A stretch of DNA of 64,000 nt from Saccharomonospora cyanea NA-134 (lineage in GTDB: Bacteria; Actinomycetota; Actinomycetes; Mycobacteriales; Pseudonocardiaceae), in the NCBI RefSeq assembly GCF_000244975.1, contig NZ_CM001440.1:981538-1045537 (forward strand), written 5' to 3'. The notes beneath the pieces are model-generated. The model did no database searches, had not been told where the DNA came from, and saw nothing but the letters and a program-made list of their open reading frames with translations. Shown piece by piece: positions 1-8,907 of this stretch. Positions within the stretch are counted from its first letter, which is position 1; every line of letters starts with the position of its first letter. The position numbers and the translations under genes were made by a program.

Positions 1-53
1 GGAAGTACGAGCGCTGCGTCGAGGCGTTGCCGTTCGAGTTCGACGAGGACTAG
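1..53 (+). CDS. C-terminal end of an unidentified protein (partial)
   Basis: The window opens inside a reading frame that runs to a TAG at 51-53 and gives an acidic C-terminal tail ending in ALPFEFDED. Codon use is high in G/C at third positions like the neighbouring genes, so this is probably the true end of an upstream gene. The next gene starts 24 bp downstream on the same strand, so the two may be co-transcribed. Sixteen residues are too few to name a family. Confidence 0.5.
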   Translation, partial: KYERCVEALPFEFDED

Positions 54-77
54 AAGCCGGACAAGGAGGCTGCCAAC

Positions 78-2099
78 GTGCTGCGCGAGGTCGACTCGCT
101 GCCCTACGACGTCACCGTCGACGAACACGTCTGGATCACCGTCTCGGACGGGACGAGGCTGGCCGCGAAGATCTGGCGGCCCGTGCCGTCCGACCGCGAG
201 CCCGTGCCGGGACTGCTGGAGTACATCCCGTACCGCAAGCGTGATCTCACGGCCATCCGTGACTCGATCCACCACCCGTACCTGGCCGGGCACGGCTACG
301 CCTGCGTGCGTGTCGACATGCGGGGCACCGGGGAGTCGGAGGGCGTGCTCACCGACGAGTACCTGGAGGAGGAGCAGCGTGACGCGGAGGACGTGCTCGC
401 GTGGCTGGCGGAGCAGCCGTGGTGCACCGGTGAACTCGGGATGTTCGGCATCTCGTGGGGTGGGTTCGCGGCGTTGCAGGTGGCGGCCCGCAAGCCGCCG
501 AACCTGAAGGCCATCGCCATCTCGTCGTTCACCGACGACCGCTACGCCGACGACTTCCACTACATGGGCGGCTGCATGCTGTCGGACAACCTCGCGGAGT
601 CCGGCACGATGTTCGCCTACAGCACACTGCCTCCGGACCCGGCGTTGGTGGGCGAGCGGTGGCGCGACATGTGGCGCGAGCGGGTCGAGGCAGCCGGCCC
701 GTGGGTGGACACGTGGTTGCACCACCAGCGCCGCGACACGTACTGGATCCACGCGTCGGTCAACGAGAGCTACGCCGACGTGCAGTGCCCGGTGCTGGCC
801 ACCAGCGGGTGGGCCGACGGCTACTCGAACGCCGTGGCCCGGCTGCTGGCCCACGTGGACGTCCCGCGCAAGGGCCTGATCGGCCCGTGGTCGCACAAGT
901 ACCCGCACCTCGGCGAGCCGGGGCCCGCGATCGGCTACCTCCAGGAGCTCGTGCGGTGGTGGGACCACTGGCTGAAGGGTGTGGACAACGGTGTGCTCGA
1001 CGGCCCGATGCTGGTGACGTGGATGCAGGACAGTGTGCCGCCGTCGACGTCCTACCACCAACGACCCGGGCGTTGGGTGGGCGAGGTGGAATGGCCGTCG
1101 CCGAACGTGCGGCCGGTCGTCTTCCCGCTCGCCCGGCACCGGTTGGGCGCGCCCGGCGAGTCCGTGGCCGGTGTGGAGCTGACGGTGCAGTCGCCGTTGT
1201 CGGTGGGGCAGTTCGCGGGGAAGTGGGCGTCCTACAACGCGCCGCCCGACCTGCCGTACGACCAGCGGGAGGAGGACGGTGGCTCGCTGGTGTTCGAGAC
1301 GGAGCCGCTGGCCGAGGATCTGGAGATCCTGGGAACGCCTCGCGTGACGCTGGACGTCGCCGCCGACCGTCCGGTGGCCATGGTGGCCGTGCGGCTGTCC
1401 GACGTGCTGCCGGACGGCAGGGCGACGCGGGTGACCTACGGCCTGCTCAACCTGACCCACCGCGACGGGCACGAACAGCCCGAGCCTCTCGTGCCCGGTG
1501 AGCGCTACCGGGTCGCGGTGGACTTCAACACCGTCGCGCAGCGGTTCCCGGCGGGACACCGGATCCGCCTTTCCGTGTCGTCGTCGTACTGGCCGCTGGC
1601 CTGGCCGCCCCCCGAACCCGTGAGGTTGTCGGTGCGGACCGGCTCGAGCGAGCTGATGCTGCCGGTACGCGAGGCGGGGCACGAGGAACCGGTGATCGAG
1701 TTCGGCGAGCCGGAAGGGGCGCGGCCGATCGAGACCACGCAGGTGCGTCCTGGCAGGCACGCGTGGACCGTGTCGCGTGACCTCGTGCGGTACGAGTCGG
1801 CGCTCGACATCGTGAAGGACGCCGGAACCATCGCGTTCACGGACCACGGTCTCGAGGTCACCCGGTGTGCGAACGAAAGGTACAGCTGGGTGGCCGACGA
1901 CTTCGAGACGGTGGGCGGGGTGACGGAATGGACCATGGGCTTCTCCAGGGGGGACTGGGAGGCCACCACGGTCACGCGGCAGGAACTCACGTGCACGCGC
2001 ACCGAGTTCCACCTGCACGCCAGGCTCGACGCCTACGAGGGGAGCGAGCGCGTCATGTCCCGCAACTGGCGGCGCACCATCCCGCGCGACTGTGTCTGA
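78..2099 (+). CDS. CocE/NonD family hydrolase (X-Pro dipeptidyl-peptidase-like)
   Basis: A 673-residue serine hydrolase of the CocE/NonD family, which cleaves esters or amides (cocaine esterase, X-Pro peptidases, beta-lactam acylases). An N-terminal alpha/beta-hydrolase domain carries the nucleophile in GISWGG (Ser about 126), an oxyanion-region RGTGES motif near 92, and probable acid and base in GWADGYSN and GPWSHKY. The C-terminal half is the X-Pro-type jelly-roll domain. The GTG start is chosen because AAGGAGG lies about 9 bp upstream. No signal peptide is seen, so it is probably cytoplasmic. Its natural substrate cannot be read from the sequence. Confidence 0.9.
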   Translation: MLREVDSLPYDVTVDEHVWITVSDGTRLAAKIWRPVPSDREPVPGLLEYIPYRKRDLTAIRDSIHHPYLAGHGYACVRVDMRGTGESEGVLTDEYLEEEQRDAEDVLAWLAEQPWCTGELGMFGISWGGFAALQVAARKPPNLKAIAISSFTDDRYADDFHYMGGCMLSDNLAESGTMFAYSTLPPDPALVGERWRDMWRERVEAAGPWVDTWLHHQRRDTYWIHASVNESYADVQCPVLATSGWADGYSNAVARLLAHVDVPRKGLIGPWSHKYPHLGEPGPAIGYLQELVRWWDHWLKGVDNGVLDGPMLVTWMQDSVPPSTSYHQRPGRWVGEVEWPSPNVRPVVFPLARHRLGAPGESVAGVELTVQSPLSVGQFAGKWASYNAPPDLPYDQREEDGGSLVFETEPLAEDLEILGTPRVTLDVAADRPVAMVAVRLSDVLPDGRATRVTYGLLNLTHRDGHEQPEPLVPGERYRVAVDFNTVAQRFPAGHRIRLSVSSSYWPLAWPPPEPVRLSVRTGSSELMLPVREAGHEEPVIEFGEPEGARPIETTQVRPGRHAWTVSRDLVRYESALDIVKDAGTIAFTDHGLEVTRCANERYSWVADDFETVGGVTEWTMGFSRGDWEATTVTRQELTCTRTEFHLHARLDAYEGSERVMSRNWRRTIPRDCV

Positions 2100-2109
2100 C
2101 GCGGTCCGA

Positions 2110-2165
2110 CGTGCGGGACGGTGCGCGAGGTGCGAACACGCGCGCATGAGGTGCGGACACGAGGC
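2110..2165 (-). repeat. 21-bp-period 3' array, copy 1 (after greA-like gene)
   Basis: Two copies of TGCGRACAC at 2131 and 2152 are exactly 21 bp apart. Read on the minus strand they give GTGTCCGCA ... GTGTTCGCA just beyond the stop of the minus-strand GreA-like gene. The array lies between convergent genes and belongs to the family of seven arrays found in this window. Confidence 0.7.
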
Positions 2166-2183
2166 ACCCCGGTTCGGGTCGGG

Positions 2184-2648
2184 TCACTCGGGCAGGACGA
2201 GTTTGACGATCTGGGCGCTGGCCTCGCCTCGCGGCGTTCGATAGGTGACAGTGTCGCCTTCCGACCTGCCCACGAGCGCGTGGCCCAACGGGCTGTCGGC
2301 CGTCAACGAGGACGTGTCGTCGTCCTCGGCCTCGTCGGCGAAACCGACCACCGTCATGTCCTCGGTACTGCCGTCGTCGAAGCGCAGTGTGACCCGGGTC
2401 CCGGAGGGCAGCCCGGTCTCCTGCTCGGCGGCCGGACCGCCGTACAGCAGGTCGGTGACCTCGCTGATGCGCCGGTCCAGCCGCGAGACCACTTCCGCGC
2501 GTTCCAGTAGGTCGGCCTGGTCGGCGCTGTCACCGAGCGGGTCCTCACCGAGCTTCGGTGCCAAGGACTCACGCTGCTGGCGAAGCGTCTGGAGCTCGCG
2601 TTCCAGACGCGCGCGGGTAGCCGGGCTCAAGCCTGGGGTCGACGTCAT
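2184..2648 (-). CDS. GreA/GreB family transcription elongation factor
   Basis: A 154-residue GreA/GreB-type protein. The N-terminal part is a predicted coiled coil (LERELQTLRQQRESL) like the Gre hairpin that enters the RNA polymerase secondary channel. The C-terminal part is the FKBP-like domain, with SPLGHALVGRSEGDTVTYRTP being the characteristic Gre C-terminal signature. The start at MTSTPGLSP is preferred over an upstream in-frame Met that adds 12 unlike residues. It is likely to act on stalled or backtracked RNA polymerase. It lies only 45 bp downstream of tex on the same strand, so the two RNA-related genes may be co-transcribed. Whether it is the main GreA or an accessory paralogue is not decidable here. 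Confidence 0.85.
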   Translation of the reverse strand: MTSTPGLSPATRARLERELQTLRQQRESLAPKLGEDPLGDSADQADLLERAEVVSRLDRRISEVTDLLYGGPAAEQETGLPSGTRVTLRFDDGSTEDMTVVGFADEAEDDDTSSLTADSPLGHALVGRSEGDTVTYRTPRGEASAQIVKLVLPE

Positions 2649-2693
2649 TGCCCCATTGTCGTGCCAGGCCGCCCGGCTCGCCACGCGCCGATC

Positions 2694-5057
2694 TCAGATC
2701 CGGTAACCGGCCTTCCGCAGCGCGTCGGCCATCGCACCACCGGCGGGCTGCCGGTCGTCGCGTTTGCGACCCTGTCTGCCCTGGCCCTGCTTGTTCTGCC
2801 CCTGCCTGCCCTGCCCCTGCCTGCCCTGCCCCTGCCGCCCGTCGCCCTGGCGGCCCGACCTGCGCCCGTCCTGGCTCGGACCGGGGTCGTCGTCGAGCCG
2901 CAGCGTGAGCGAGATGCGCTTGCGCGCCACGTCGACGTCGAGGACCTTGACCTTCACCACGTCACCGGGCTTGACGACGTCGCGCGGGTCGGAGACGTAC
3001 TGGCGCGACATGGCGGACACGTGCACGAGCCCGTCCTGGTGGACGCCGATGTCGACGAACGCGCCGAACGCCGCCACGTTGGTGACCACGCCTTCCAACC
3101 GCATCCCCGGCTTGAGGTCGGCCATGGTGTCGACGCCCTCGGCGAAGGTGGCCGTCTTGAACTCCGGTCGGGGGTCGCGGCCGGGCTTCTCCAGCTCGGA
3201 GATGATGTCGGTGACCGTCGGCAACCCGAACTTCTCGTCGACGAACGTCTCCGGCTTCAGCGACCTCAGCGTGCGGGTGGCCCCGATGAGTTCCCGGATG
3301 CCGAGCCGGGCGTGGTCGAGGATGCGCCGCACCACCGGGTACGACTCGGGGTGTACGGCGGAGGCGTCGAGCGGATCGTCGCCGTCCGGGATGCGGAGGA
3401 AGCCCGCGCACTGCTCGAACGCCTTCGGTCCGAGCCTGGCCACGTCCTTGAGCGCCGTCCGGGTGCGGAAGGGGCCGTTGGCGTCGCGGTGGGCGACGAT
3501 GTTCTCGGCCAGCCCCGTACCGATGCCGGACACGCGGGCGAGCAGGGGAGCGGACGCGGTGTTGAGGTCGACCCCCACCGCGTTCACGCAGTCCTCCACC
3601 ACGGCGTCGAGGGATCGCGACAGCTTCGACTCGGCCACGTCGTGCTGGTACTGCCCGACCCCGATCGACTTCGGGTCGATCTTCACCAGTTCGGCCAGCG
3701 GGTCCTGGAGGCGGCGGGCGATCGACACGGCGCCGCGCAGCGACACGTCGAGCTCGGGCAGCTCCTGCGCCGCGTAGGCGGACGCCGAGTACACCGACGC
3801 GCCCGCCTCCGACACCACGACCTTGGTGGCGCCGAGGTCGGGGTGCCGTTTGAGAAGTTCGCCCGCGAGCTTGTCGGTCTCCCGCGACGCGGTGCCGTTG
3901 CCGATGGCGATCAGCTCGACGCCGTGTGCGCGGACCAGACGTTCCAGGGTGGCCAGTGCCTCGTCCCAGCGCGCCTGCGGCTTGTGCGGATAGACGGTGT
4001 CGGTGGCGACGACCTTGCCCGTGCCGTCGACGACGGCCACCTTCACACCGGTGCGGTAACCCGGGTCGAGTCCCATGGTCGGCCGGGTCCCGGCCGGTGC
4101 GGCGAGCAGCAGGTCGCGCAGGTTGGCGGCGAACACGCGGACGGCCTCGTCCTCGGCCGCCTGTCGCAGGCGCATGCGCAGGTCGATGCCGAGGTGCAGC
4201 AGGATCTTGGTGCGCCACGCCCAGCGCACCGTGTCGAGCAGCCAGCGGTCGGCCGGGCGGCCCGCGTCGGAGATGCCGTGGCGCTCGGCGATACGAGTCT
4301 CGTAGTGATCGGCCTCGCCGCCGGGTTCGGTGGGTTCGACGGTGAGGTCGAGGGCCTCCTCCTTCTCGCCGCGGAACAGCGCGAGGATGCGGTGTGACGG
4401 CAGCTTCGCGAGCGGCTCGGCGAAGTCGAAGTAGTCGGCGAACTTGGCGCCGTCGGTCTCCTTGCCCTCGCGGACCTTCGAGGTGAGCCATCCCCTCGAC
4501 CACATGGTCTCGCGGAGTTCGCCGATGAGGTCGGCGTCCTCGGCGAACCGCTCCACGAGGATGGCCCGTGCACCGGCGAGCGCGGCGGCGGTGTCGGCGA
4601 CACCCGTGTCGGCGTTCACGAAGGCCTCGGCAGCGGCCGTGGGGTCCTGCGTGGGGTCGGACAGCAGGCCGTCCGCCAGCGGTTCGAGGCCGGCCTCCTT
4701 GGCGATCTGGGCCTTCGTGCGCCGCTTGGGCTTGTAGGGCAGGTAGATGTCCTCGAGGCGGGCCTTCTCCTCGGCGGCCCTGATCCGGGCTTCGAGTTCC
4801 TCGGTGAGCTTGCCCTGGGAGCGGATGGATTCGAGGATCACCGTGCGCCGCTCCTCGAGTTCGCGCAGGTACCGCAGGCGTTCCTCGAGGGTGCGTAGCT
4901 GGGTGTCGTCGAGGCCGCCGGTCACCTCCTTGCGGTAACGCGCGATGAACGGCACCGTCGAGCCGTCGTCCAGCAGGGCCACGGCGGCGTGGACCTGCGC
5001 GGGGCGGACGCCGAGCTCGCCGGCGATCTTGTCATGAAGGGACGTCCTGTCAGCCAC
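2694..5057 (-). CDS. tex: Tex family RNA-binding transcriptional accessory protein
   Basis: A 787-residue Tex homologue, a cytoplasmic nucleic-acid-binding protein associated with transcription and RNA metabolism. The usual order is visible: Tex N-terminal helical domain ([15 protein letters not shown], about 35-50), central YqgF/RNase H-like domain ([19 protein letters not shown]), helix-hairpin-helix region ([17 protein letters not shown]), and a C-terminal S1 domain ([20 protein letters not shown]). It ends with a low-complexity Gln/Gly/Arg tail (GQGRQ repeats) encoded by a 15-bp tandem repeat around 2785-2850. The GTG start at 5057 faces a dihydroxy-acid dehydratase gene across 44 bp. Confidence 0.95.
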   Translation of the reverse strand: MADRTSLHDKIAGELGVRPAQVHAAVALLDDGSTVPFIARYRKEVTGGLDDTQLRTLEERLRYLRELEERRTVILESIRSQGKLTEELEARIRAAEEKARLEDIYLPYKPKRRTKAQIAKEAGLEPLADGLLSDPTQDPTAAAEAFVNADTGVADTAAALAGARAILVERFAEDADLIGELRETMWSRGWLTSKVREGKETDGAKFADYFDFAEPLAKLPSHRILALFRGEKEEALDLTVEPTEPGGEADHYETRIAERHGISDAGRPADRWLLDTVRWAWRTKILLHLGIDLRMRLRQAAEDEAVRVFAANLRDLLLAAPAGTRPTMGLDPGYRTGVKVAVVDGTGKVVATDTVYPHKPQARWDEALATLERLVRAHGVELIAIGNGTASRETDKLAGELLKRHPDLGATKVVVSEAGASVYSASAYAAQELPELDVSLRGAVSIARRLQDPLAELVKIDPKSIGVGQYQHDVAESKLSRSLDAVVEDCVNAVGVDLNTASAPLLARVSGIGTGLAENIVAHRDANGPFRTRTALKDVARLGPKAFEQCAGFLRIPDGDDPLDASAVHPESYPVVRRILDHARLGIRELIGATRTLRSLKPETFVDEKFGLPTVTDIISELEKPGRDPRPEFKTATFAEGVDTMADLKPGMRLEGVVTNVAAFGAFVDIGVHQDGLVHVSAMSRQYVSDPRDVVKPGDVVKVKVLDVDVARKRISLTLRLDDDPGPSQDGRRSGRQGDGRQGQGRQGQGRQGQNKQGQGRQGRKRDDRQPAGGAMADALRKAGYRI
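2785..2850. repeat. 15-bp tandem repeat inside tex 3' end
   Basis: About four imperfect copies of CTGCCCTGCCCCTGC on the plus strand encode the GQGRQ repeats in the C-terminal tail of Tex. The repeat length is a multiple of three, so copy-number change keeps the frame. Basic Gly/Gln tails of this kind often bind RNA; here that is inference. Confidence 0.8.
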
Positions 5058-5101
5058 GACACCGAATTGTGCCCGCTGGGCTTCGCGCCCATGATGGCCC
5101 C

Positions 5102-6790
5102 ATGACCGAAACCGACGCCGTCGGCCCGGTCGATCCCAGGCCGCGCAGCCGCGAGGTCACCGACGGCCTCGAACGCACGGCGGCCCGGGCCATGCTGCGG
5201 GCCGTGGGTATGGGCGACGCCGACTTCGCGAAACCGCAGGTGGGAGTCGCGTCCTCGTGGAACGAGATCACGCCGTGCAACCTGTCGCTGCGCAGGCTCG
5301 CGGAGGCGAGCAAGCAGGGAGTGCACGCGGGCGGCGGCTATCCCCTGGAGTTCGGCACGCTGTCGGTGTCGGACGGGATCAGCATGGGGCATGAGGGCAT
5401 GCACTTCTCGCTCGTGTCGCGGGAGGTCATCGCCGACTCGGTGGAGACGGTGCTGGAGGCCGAACGGCTCGACGGTGCCGTCCTCCTCGCGGGATGCGAC
5501 AAGAGCCTGCCGGGGATGCTGATGGCGGCGGCCCGTCTCGACGTCGCTGCCGTGTTCGTCTACGCGGGCTCCACGCTGCCCGGCCGCCTCGACGGCCGGG
5601 AGCTCACGATCATCGACGCCTTCGAGGCCGTCGGTGCGTGCTCGCGCGGGCTGATGAGCAGGGAGGACGTCGACCGGGTGGAGCGCGCCGTGTGCCCCGG
5701 CGAGGGTGCGTGCGGCGGCATGTACACGGCCAACACGATGGCGTGTGCCGCCGAGGCTCTCGGCATGGCGTTGCCGGGTTCGGCGAGCCCGCCGTCGGTC
5801 GACCGCCGTCGCGACGGCTTCGCCCGCGCGAGCGGCGAGGCGGTGGTCGGGCTGCTGCGCCGTGGGATCACCGCGCGCGACGTCCTCACGCGGGAGGCGT
5901 TCGAGAACGCCATCGCGGTGGTGATGGCGCTGGGCGGGTCGACCAACGCGGTGCTGCACCTGCTGGCCATCGCCCACGAGGCGGAGGTCGCGCTGTCGCT
6001 GGACGACTTCTCGCGGGTCGGTGACCGGGTGCCGCACCTGGCGGACGTGAAACCGTTCGGGCGGCACGTCATGACCGCCGTGGACCGGGTCGGCGGTGTG
6101 CCGGTGGTGATGAAGGCGTTGCTCGACGCGGGTCACCTGCACGGCGACTGCCTGACAGTCACCGGGAGGACGGTGGCGGAGAACCTGGCGGAGGCGGCGC
6201 CGCCCGAGCTCGACGGGACGGTGATCCGCGAACTGTCCGACCCGATCCATCCCACCGGTGGCGTCACGATCCTGCACGGAACCCTCGCGCCGGAGGGCGC
6301 CGTGGTGAAGAGCGCGGGGTTCGACCGGACGCGGTTCGAGGGCCGAGCGCGGGTGTTCGACGGCGAGCAGGCGGCGATGGCTGCACTGCCGGAGCTGTCG
6401 GCGGGCGACGTCGTGGTGATCCGCTACGAGGGGCCGCGGGGCGGGCCGGGCATGCGCGAGATGCTGGCCGTCACCGGGGCGATCAAGGGTGCGGGGCTGG
6501 GCAGGGACGTGTTGTTGCTGACCGACGGCCGGTTCTCCGGCGGCACCACGGGGCTGTGCATCGGCCATGTCGCACCGGAGGCCGCGCACGGCGGGCCGAT
6601 CGCGTTCGTTCGCGACGGCGACCCGATCGTCGTCGACCTGTCGAGCCGGACGCTCGACCTGCTGGTGGAGGACGCCGAACTCGCGCGGAGACGCGACGGC
6701 TGGAGCCCACCGGGGATCGAGCACCGTGGCGTGCTGGGCAAGTACGCACGGCTCGTGCGCTCGGCCTCCGAGGGCGCGGTGTGCTCGTGA
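5102..6790 (+). CDS. ilvD: Dihydroxy-acid dehydratase, [2Fe-2S] (plant/mycobacterial) class
   Basis: A 562-residue IlvD/Edd-family enzyme. Members dehydrate 2,3-dihydroxy-isovalerate or 2,3-dihydroxy-3-methylvalerate in valine and isoleucine synthesis; some act on sugar acids. Three cysteines sit where [2Fe-2S] DHADs hold their cluster: Cys59 (EITPCN), Cys132 ([10 protein letters not shown]) and Cys204 ([12 protein letters not shown]). The catalytic Ser region TDGRFSGG is intact. The ATG at 5102 is preferred over an upstream in-frame Met. This is one of two dehydratases in the window; the other (61129-62973) is the E. coli-type [4Fe-4S] class. It is divergent from tex and has no branched-chain neighbours, so a sugar-acid substrate cannot be excluded. 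Confidence 0.88.
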   Translation: MTETDAVGPVDPRPRSREVTDGLERTAARAMLRAVGMGDADFAKPQVGVASSWNEITPCNLSLRRLAEASKQGVHAGGGYPLEFGTLSVSDGISMGHEGMHFSLVSREVIADSVETVLEAERLDGAVLLAGCDKSLPGMLMAAARLDVAAVFVYAGSTLPGRLDGRELTIIDAFEAVGACSRGLMSREDVDRVERAVCPGEGACGGMYTANTMACAAEALGMALPGSASPPSVDRRRDGFARASGEAVVGLLRRGITARDVLTREAFENAIAVVMALGGSTNAVLHLLAIAHEAEVALSLDDFSRVGDRVPHLADVKPFGRHVMTAVDRVGGVPVVMKALLDAGHLHGDCLTVTGRTVAENLAEAAPPELDGTVIRELSDPIHPTGGVTILHGTLAPEGAVVKSAGFDRTRFEGRARVFDGEQAAMAALPELSAGDVVVIRYEGPRGGPGMREMLAVTGAIKGAGLGRDVLLLTDGRFSGGTTGLCIGHVAPEAAHGGPIAFVRDGDPIVVDLSSRTLDLLVEDAELARRRDGWSPPGIEHRGVLGKYARLVRSASEGAVCS

Positions 6791-6793
6791 CGT

Positions 6794-7642
6794 TCAGGCG
6801 CCCAGTTTCTCCTCGATCCACCTGACCCCGAAGTCGACCACGTCGGCTGCCTCGAACAGATGGCTGCGTGCGGCACCCACCTGGCCCGTGTGCCCGAAAC
6901 CCGCTTTCAGCAACTCCTCCGCGATCACGCCGAACGGGTCCTCGTCCGACCCCACGACGGGCGAGTAGTCGAAGGCGCCGTTCTCGGAGTCGATGTCGCA
7001 GAACCGCCGCCACACTCGCTCGCCGTCCACCTCGATGGGCATCTCGTAGGAGACGAAGATCTTGTTCGGGGCGTCGGCGAGGGCCTCCGCGTGGTGCAGC
7101 AGCGTGATGGTGTCCAGCGGTGCGCCGAGCAGCAGCACCCGGCCGCCGACCTCCGTCAGCCGGGCGAGCGGACTGCCCGGGCCGTGCGGGTCGTCCCACG
7201 GGTGGTCGGCCATCAGCTCCTCCGCGCGCGACCCCAGGGCGGCGAAGCTCACGTCGGGATGCCTGCTGCGCACGGCGCCGGGCCAGCGGCGCAGCGCCTC
7301 CGGTAGCCGGCCGTTGTCGTGGTCGGCTTCGCTGAGCTCGGGGTGGAAGGCGGGGTGTTCCGCCCGGATCCGCTCCTGCCACTGCCGGGGCCAGGTGAGG
7401 AAGTCGTACGGCGGTGCGTCGTTCCAGCCGCACGTGACCATCAACGTCCCTCGTGGACCGACCACGTCCAGCAGCGCGTGGACGAGCGTGGCGGGCCCGC
7501 CCGCGACGTAGCCGAGCGCGGACAGGCGAGTGTGGAACATGACGGTGTCGCCCTCTCGCAGACCGAGGGCCGCGAGGTCGGCTCCGATCCTGCTGCGTGT
7601 CACGGGGCCGCCGGAGCGGCGGAGCAGGGCGAACTCGTCCAT
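6794..7642 (-). CDS. Aminoglycoside 3-N-acetyltransferase family protein
   Basis: A 282-residue AAC(3)-fold protein, which in characterised members transfers acetyl from acetyl-CoA to the 3-amino group of deoxystreptamine aminoglycosides. Family signatures include DTVMFHTRLSALGYVAGG near the N-terminus, GTLMVTCGWNDAPPYDF, RSRHPDVSFAALG, and GRVLLLGAPLDTITLLHHAE followed by NKIFVSYEMPI. These resemble AAC(3)-II/III enzymes more than the distant YokD group. The start MDEFALLRR is chosen because the upstream extension is Cys/Pro-rich and unlike the family. It is convergent with the dehydratase gene, 3 bp away. Whether it gives resistance or acetylates another amine is not shown by sequence. Confidence 0.85.
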   Translation of the reverse strand: MDEFALLRRSGGPVTRSRIGADLAALGLREGDTVMFHTRLSALGYVAGGPATLVHALLDVVGPRGTLMVTCGWNDAPPYDFLTWPRQWQERIRAEHPAFHPELSEADHDNGRLPEALRRWPGAVRSRHPDVSFAALGSRAEELMADHPWDDPHGPGSPLARLTEVGGRVLLLGAPLDTITLLHHAEALADAPNKIFVSYEMPIEVDGERVWRRFCDIDSENGAFDYSPVVGSDEDPFGVIAEELLKAGFGHTGQVGAARSHLFEAADVVDFGVRWIEEKLGA

Positions 7643-7776
7643 GGTGCGGAGTGTATTCCCCGACCCGACCGGATGAATTCGATTTTCCGGCTCCGGACAC
7701 GCGCTCCGGCAGCACGGTTCTGTCCGCCCCCGCTGATAGTCAGTTGTCACCACAGCACCGCACACGGGGAGGCAGC

Positions 7777-8163
7777 ATGGTGAAGGCACTGGTGGCCACG
7801 TCGGTGACGCAGGGCTTCCGGGACAACGACTACCACTGGTGTGTCGACGGGGAGCTGGTGTGGATCGCGCCGACGTGTTCGAAGGACCGCGACGATCCCG
7901 ACGGCGGTTGCGGCTGCGGGCGCGGCTTCGCCGGGTTGTCGTCCCATCGCGCCACCACCACCGCGATGGTTCGCACCCTGCACGGCATCAGCCGCGAGGA
8001 CTACGTCATGGTGCTGCGGTCCAGTGTGGAGGAGCAGGGCTACGACATCGTCGACGTGGAGGGGCTGGCCGACTCGCTGCTCGACCTGGTGGCGGACCTT
8101 CCCGACGGTGCCGTGCTGGAACACCGGCTGGACTACGTGCAGGTCAGGCAGGGGGTTCCGTGA
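7777..8163 (+). CDS. Small conserved actinobacterial protein with CGCGRGF motif
   Basis: A 128-residue protein of unknown function. The ATG follows a strong ribosome site (GGGGAGG, 4-5 bp upstream). It begins VKALVATSVTQGFRDND and has a compact cysteine segment, APTCSKDRDD ... GCGCGRGFAG, around residues 30-50, then an acidic helical second half ending DYVQVRQG. The Cys arrangement could bind metal, but no established motif is recognised. I believe similar proteins occur in other actinomycetes, but could not check. Its last 20 bp overlap the 3' end of the convergent flavin-type gene. Confidence 0.75.
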   Translation: MVKALVATSVTQGFRDNDYHWCVDGELVWIAPTCSKDRDDPDGGCGCGRGFAGLSSHRATTTAMVRTLHGISREDYVMVLRSSVEEQGYDIVDVEGLADSLLDLVADLPDGAVLEHRLDYVQVRQGVP

Positions 8164-8734
8164 CGTCCGCCGTCGGGCCGTGCGCACCGGCCAGCGCGGG
8201 CAGCCCGTCGATGCTGTAGGAGTTCCTGCGCCGCTGGTAGTCGGCCACGTCCTCGGGTGTCCGGCGAGCGTTGTGCCGGGTGAGCAGGTCGCGGTCGCCG
8301 CGGTAGGACATCAGTGGGACCGAGAAGCCGCAGGAGTCGCTCACGCGGTCCACGGTCACGTCGATGATCGCTCGCAGGGCCGGAGCGGGCTCGATGTCGA
8401 AGCGGGCGAGCAGTTCGGCGAATCCGGGCGAGCCGGGCAGGACGGGCACGCCCCTGCCGTGCAGCCGGACCACGTTGGGCGGACCGTCGAACGCGCAGAA
8501 CATCAGCACGATGCGGCCGTTGTCGCGCAGGTGCGCGATGGTCTCGGCGCCGCTGGCCGTGTAGTCGAGGTAGGCGACCCGGTGGTCGCCGAGGACGGTG
8601 AAGCTGCCCGAGAGGCCCTTCGGCGACACGTTGACGTGTCCGTCGAGCGCCGCCGGGGCCGTGCCGACGAAGAACACCGGCTGGGACAGGAGGAAGTCCC
8701 GCAACCGCTCGTCGATCCGGTCGTGCAACTTCAT
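8144..8734 (-). CDS. Pyridoxamine 5'-phosphate oxidase family protein (FMN split-barrel)
   Basis: A 196-residue member of the flavin-binding split-barrel superfamily. Typical segments are FFVGTAPAALDGHVNVSPKG (barrel entry with the NxSPKG turn), the strand pair HRVAYLDYTASGAETIAHL, and RIVLMFCAFDGPPNVVRLHG. Relatives bind FMN, F420 or haem; the cofactor cannot be decided here. The C-terminal part (SYRGDRDLLTRHNARRTPED) matches the uncharacterised actinobacterial subgroup. The gene is convergent with and overlaps 7777-8163. An upstream GGGGGAGGA ribosome site supports the ATG start. Confidence 0.85.
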   Translation of the reverse strand: MKLHDRIDERLRDFLLSQPVFFVGTAPAALDGHVNVSPKGLSGSFTVLGDHRVAYLDYTASGAETIAHLRDNGRIVLMFCAFDGPPNVVRLHGRGVPVLPGSPGFAELLARFDIEPAPALRAIIDVTVDRVSDSCGFSVPLMSYRGDRDLLTRHNARRTPEDVADYQRRRNSYSIDGLPALAGAHGPTADVTEPPA

Positions 8735-8873
8735 ACGTGTCCTCCCCCGGTTCGTCGCTGCGATTCTAGGGTGAGTCGCCTCGGCCGTCGACGTCGTGAC
8801 GAACGCGTGCGTTGGCGTGCGGAACTGTCACGGTGCCGTCACCGTCCTGGCGAGCGGCGTTCCTAACTTGGCC

Positions 8874-8889
8874 GTCGATCAAGATCGAC
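8874..8889. promoter_or_regulatory. Inverted repeat GTCGATC-AA-GATCGAC upstream of GT-C gene
   Basis: Seven-base perfect arms are separated by AA, ending 18 bp before the GT-C start codon. The element could be an operator or a 5' UTR stem. No regulator can be assigned from the sequence. Confidence 0.35.
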
Positions 8890-8907
8890 AGCCGCAGGGA
8901 GCAGCCG

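Noticed and set aside
455-1501. Long plus-strand frame inside the CocE hydrolase gene
   Set aside because: Its translation is Arg/Gly/Pro-rich without motifs, as expected for a shifted frame of a high-GC gene, while the other frame has a full hydrolase.
2661-4397. 578-codon plus-strand frame antisense to tex
   Set aside because: Long antisense frames are routine at this G/C content. The opposite strand carries all Tex domains in order.
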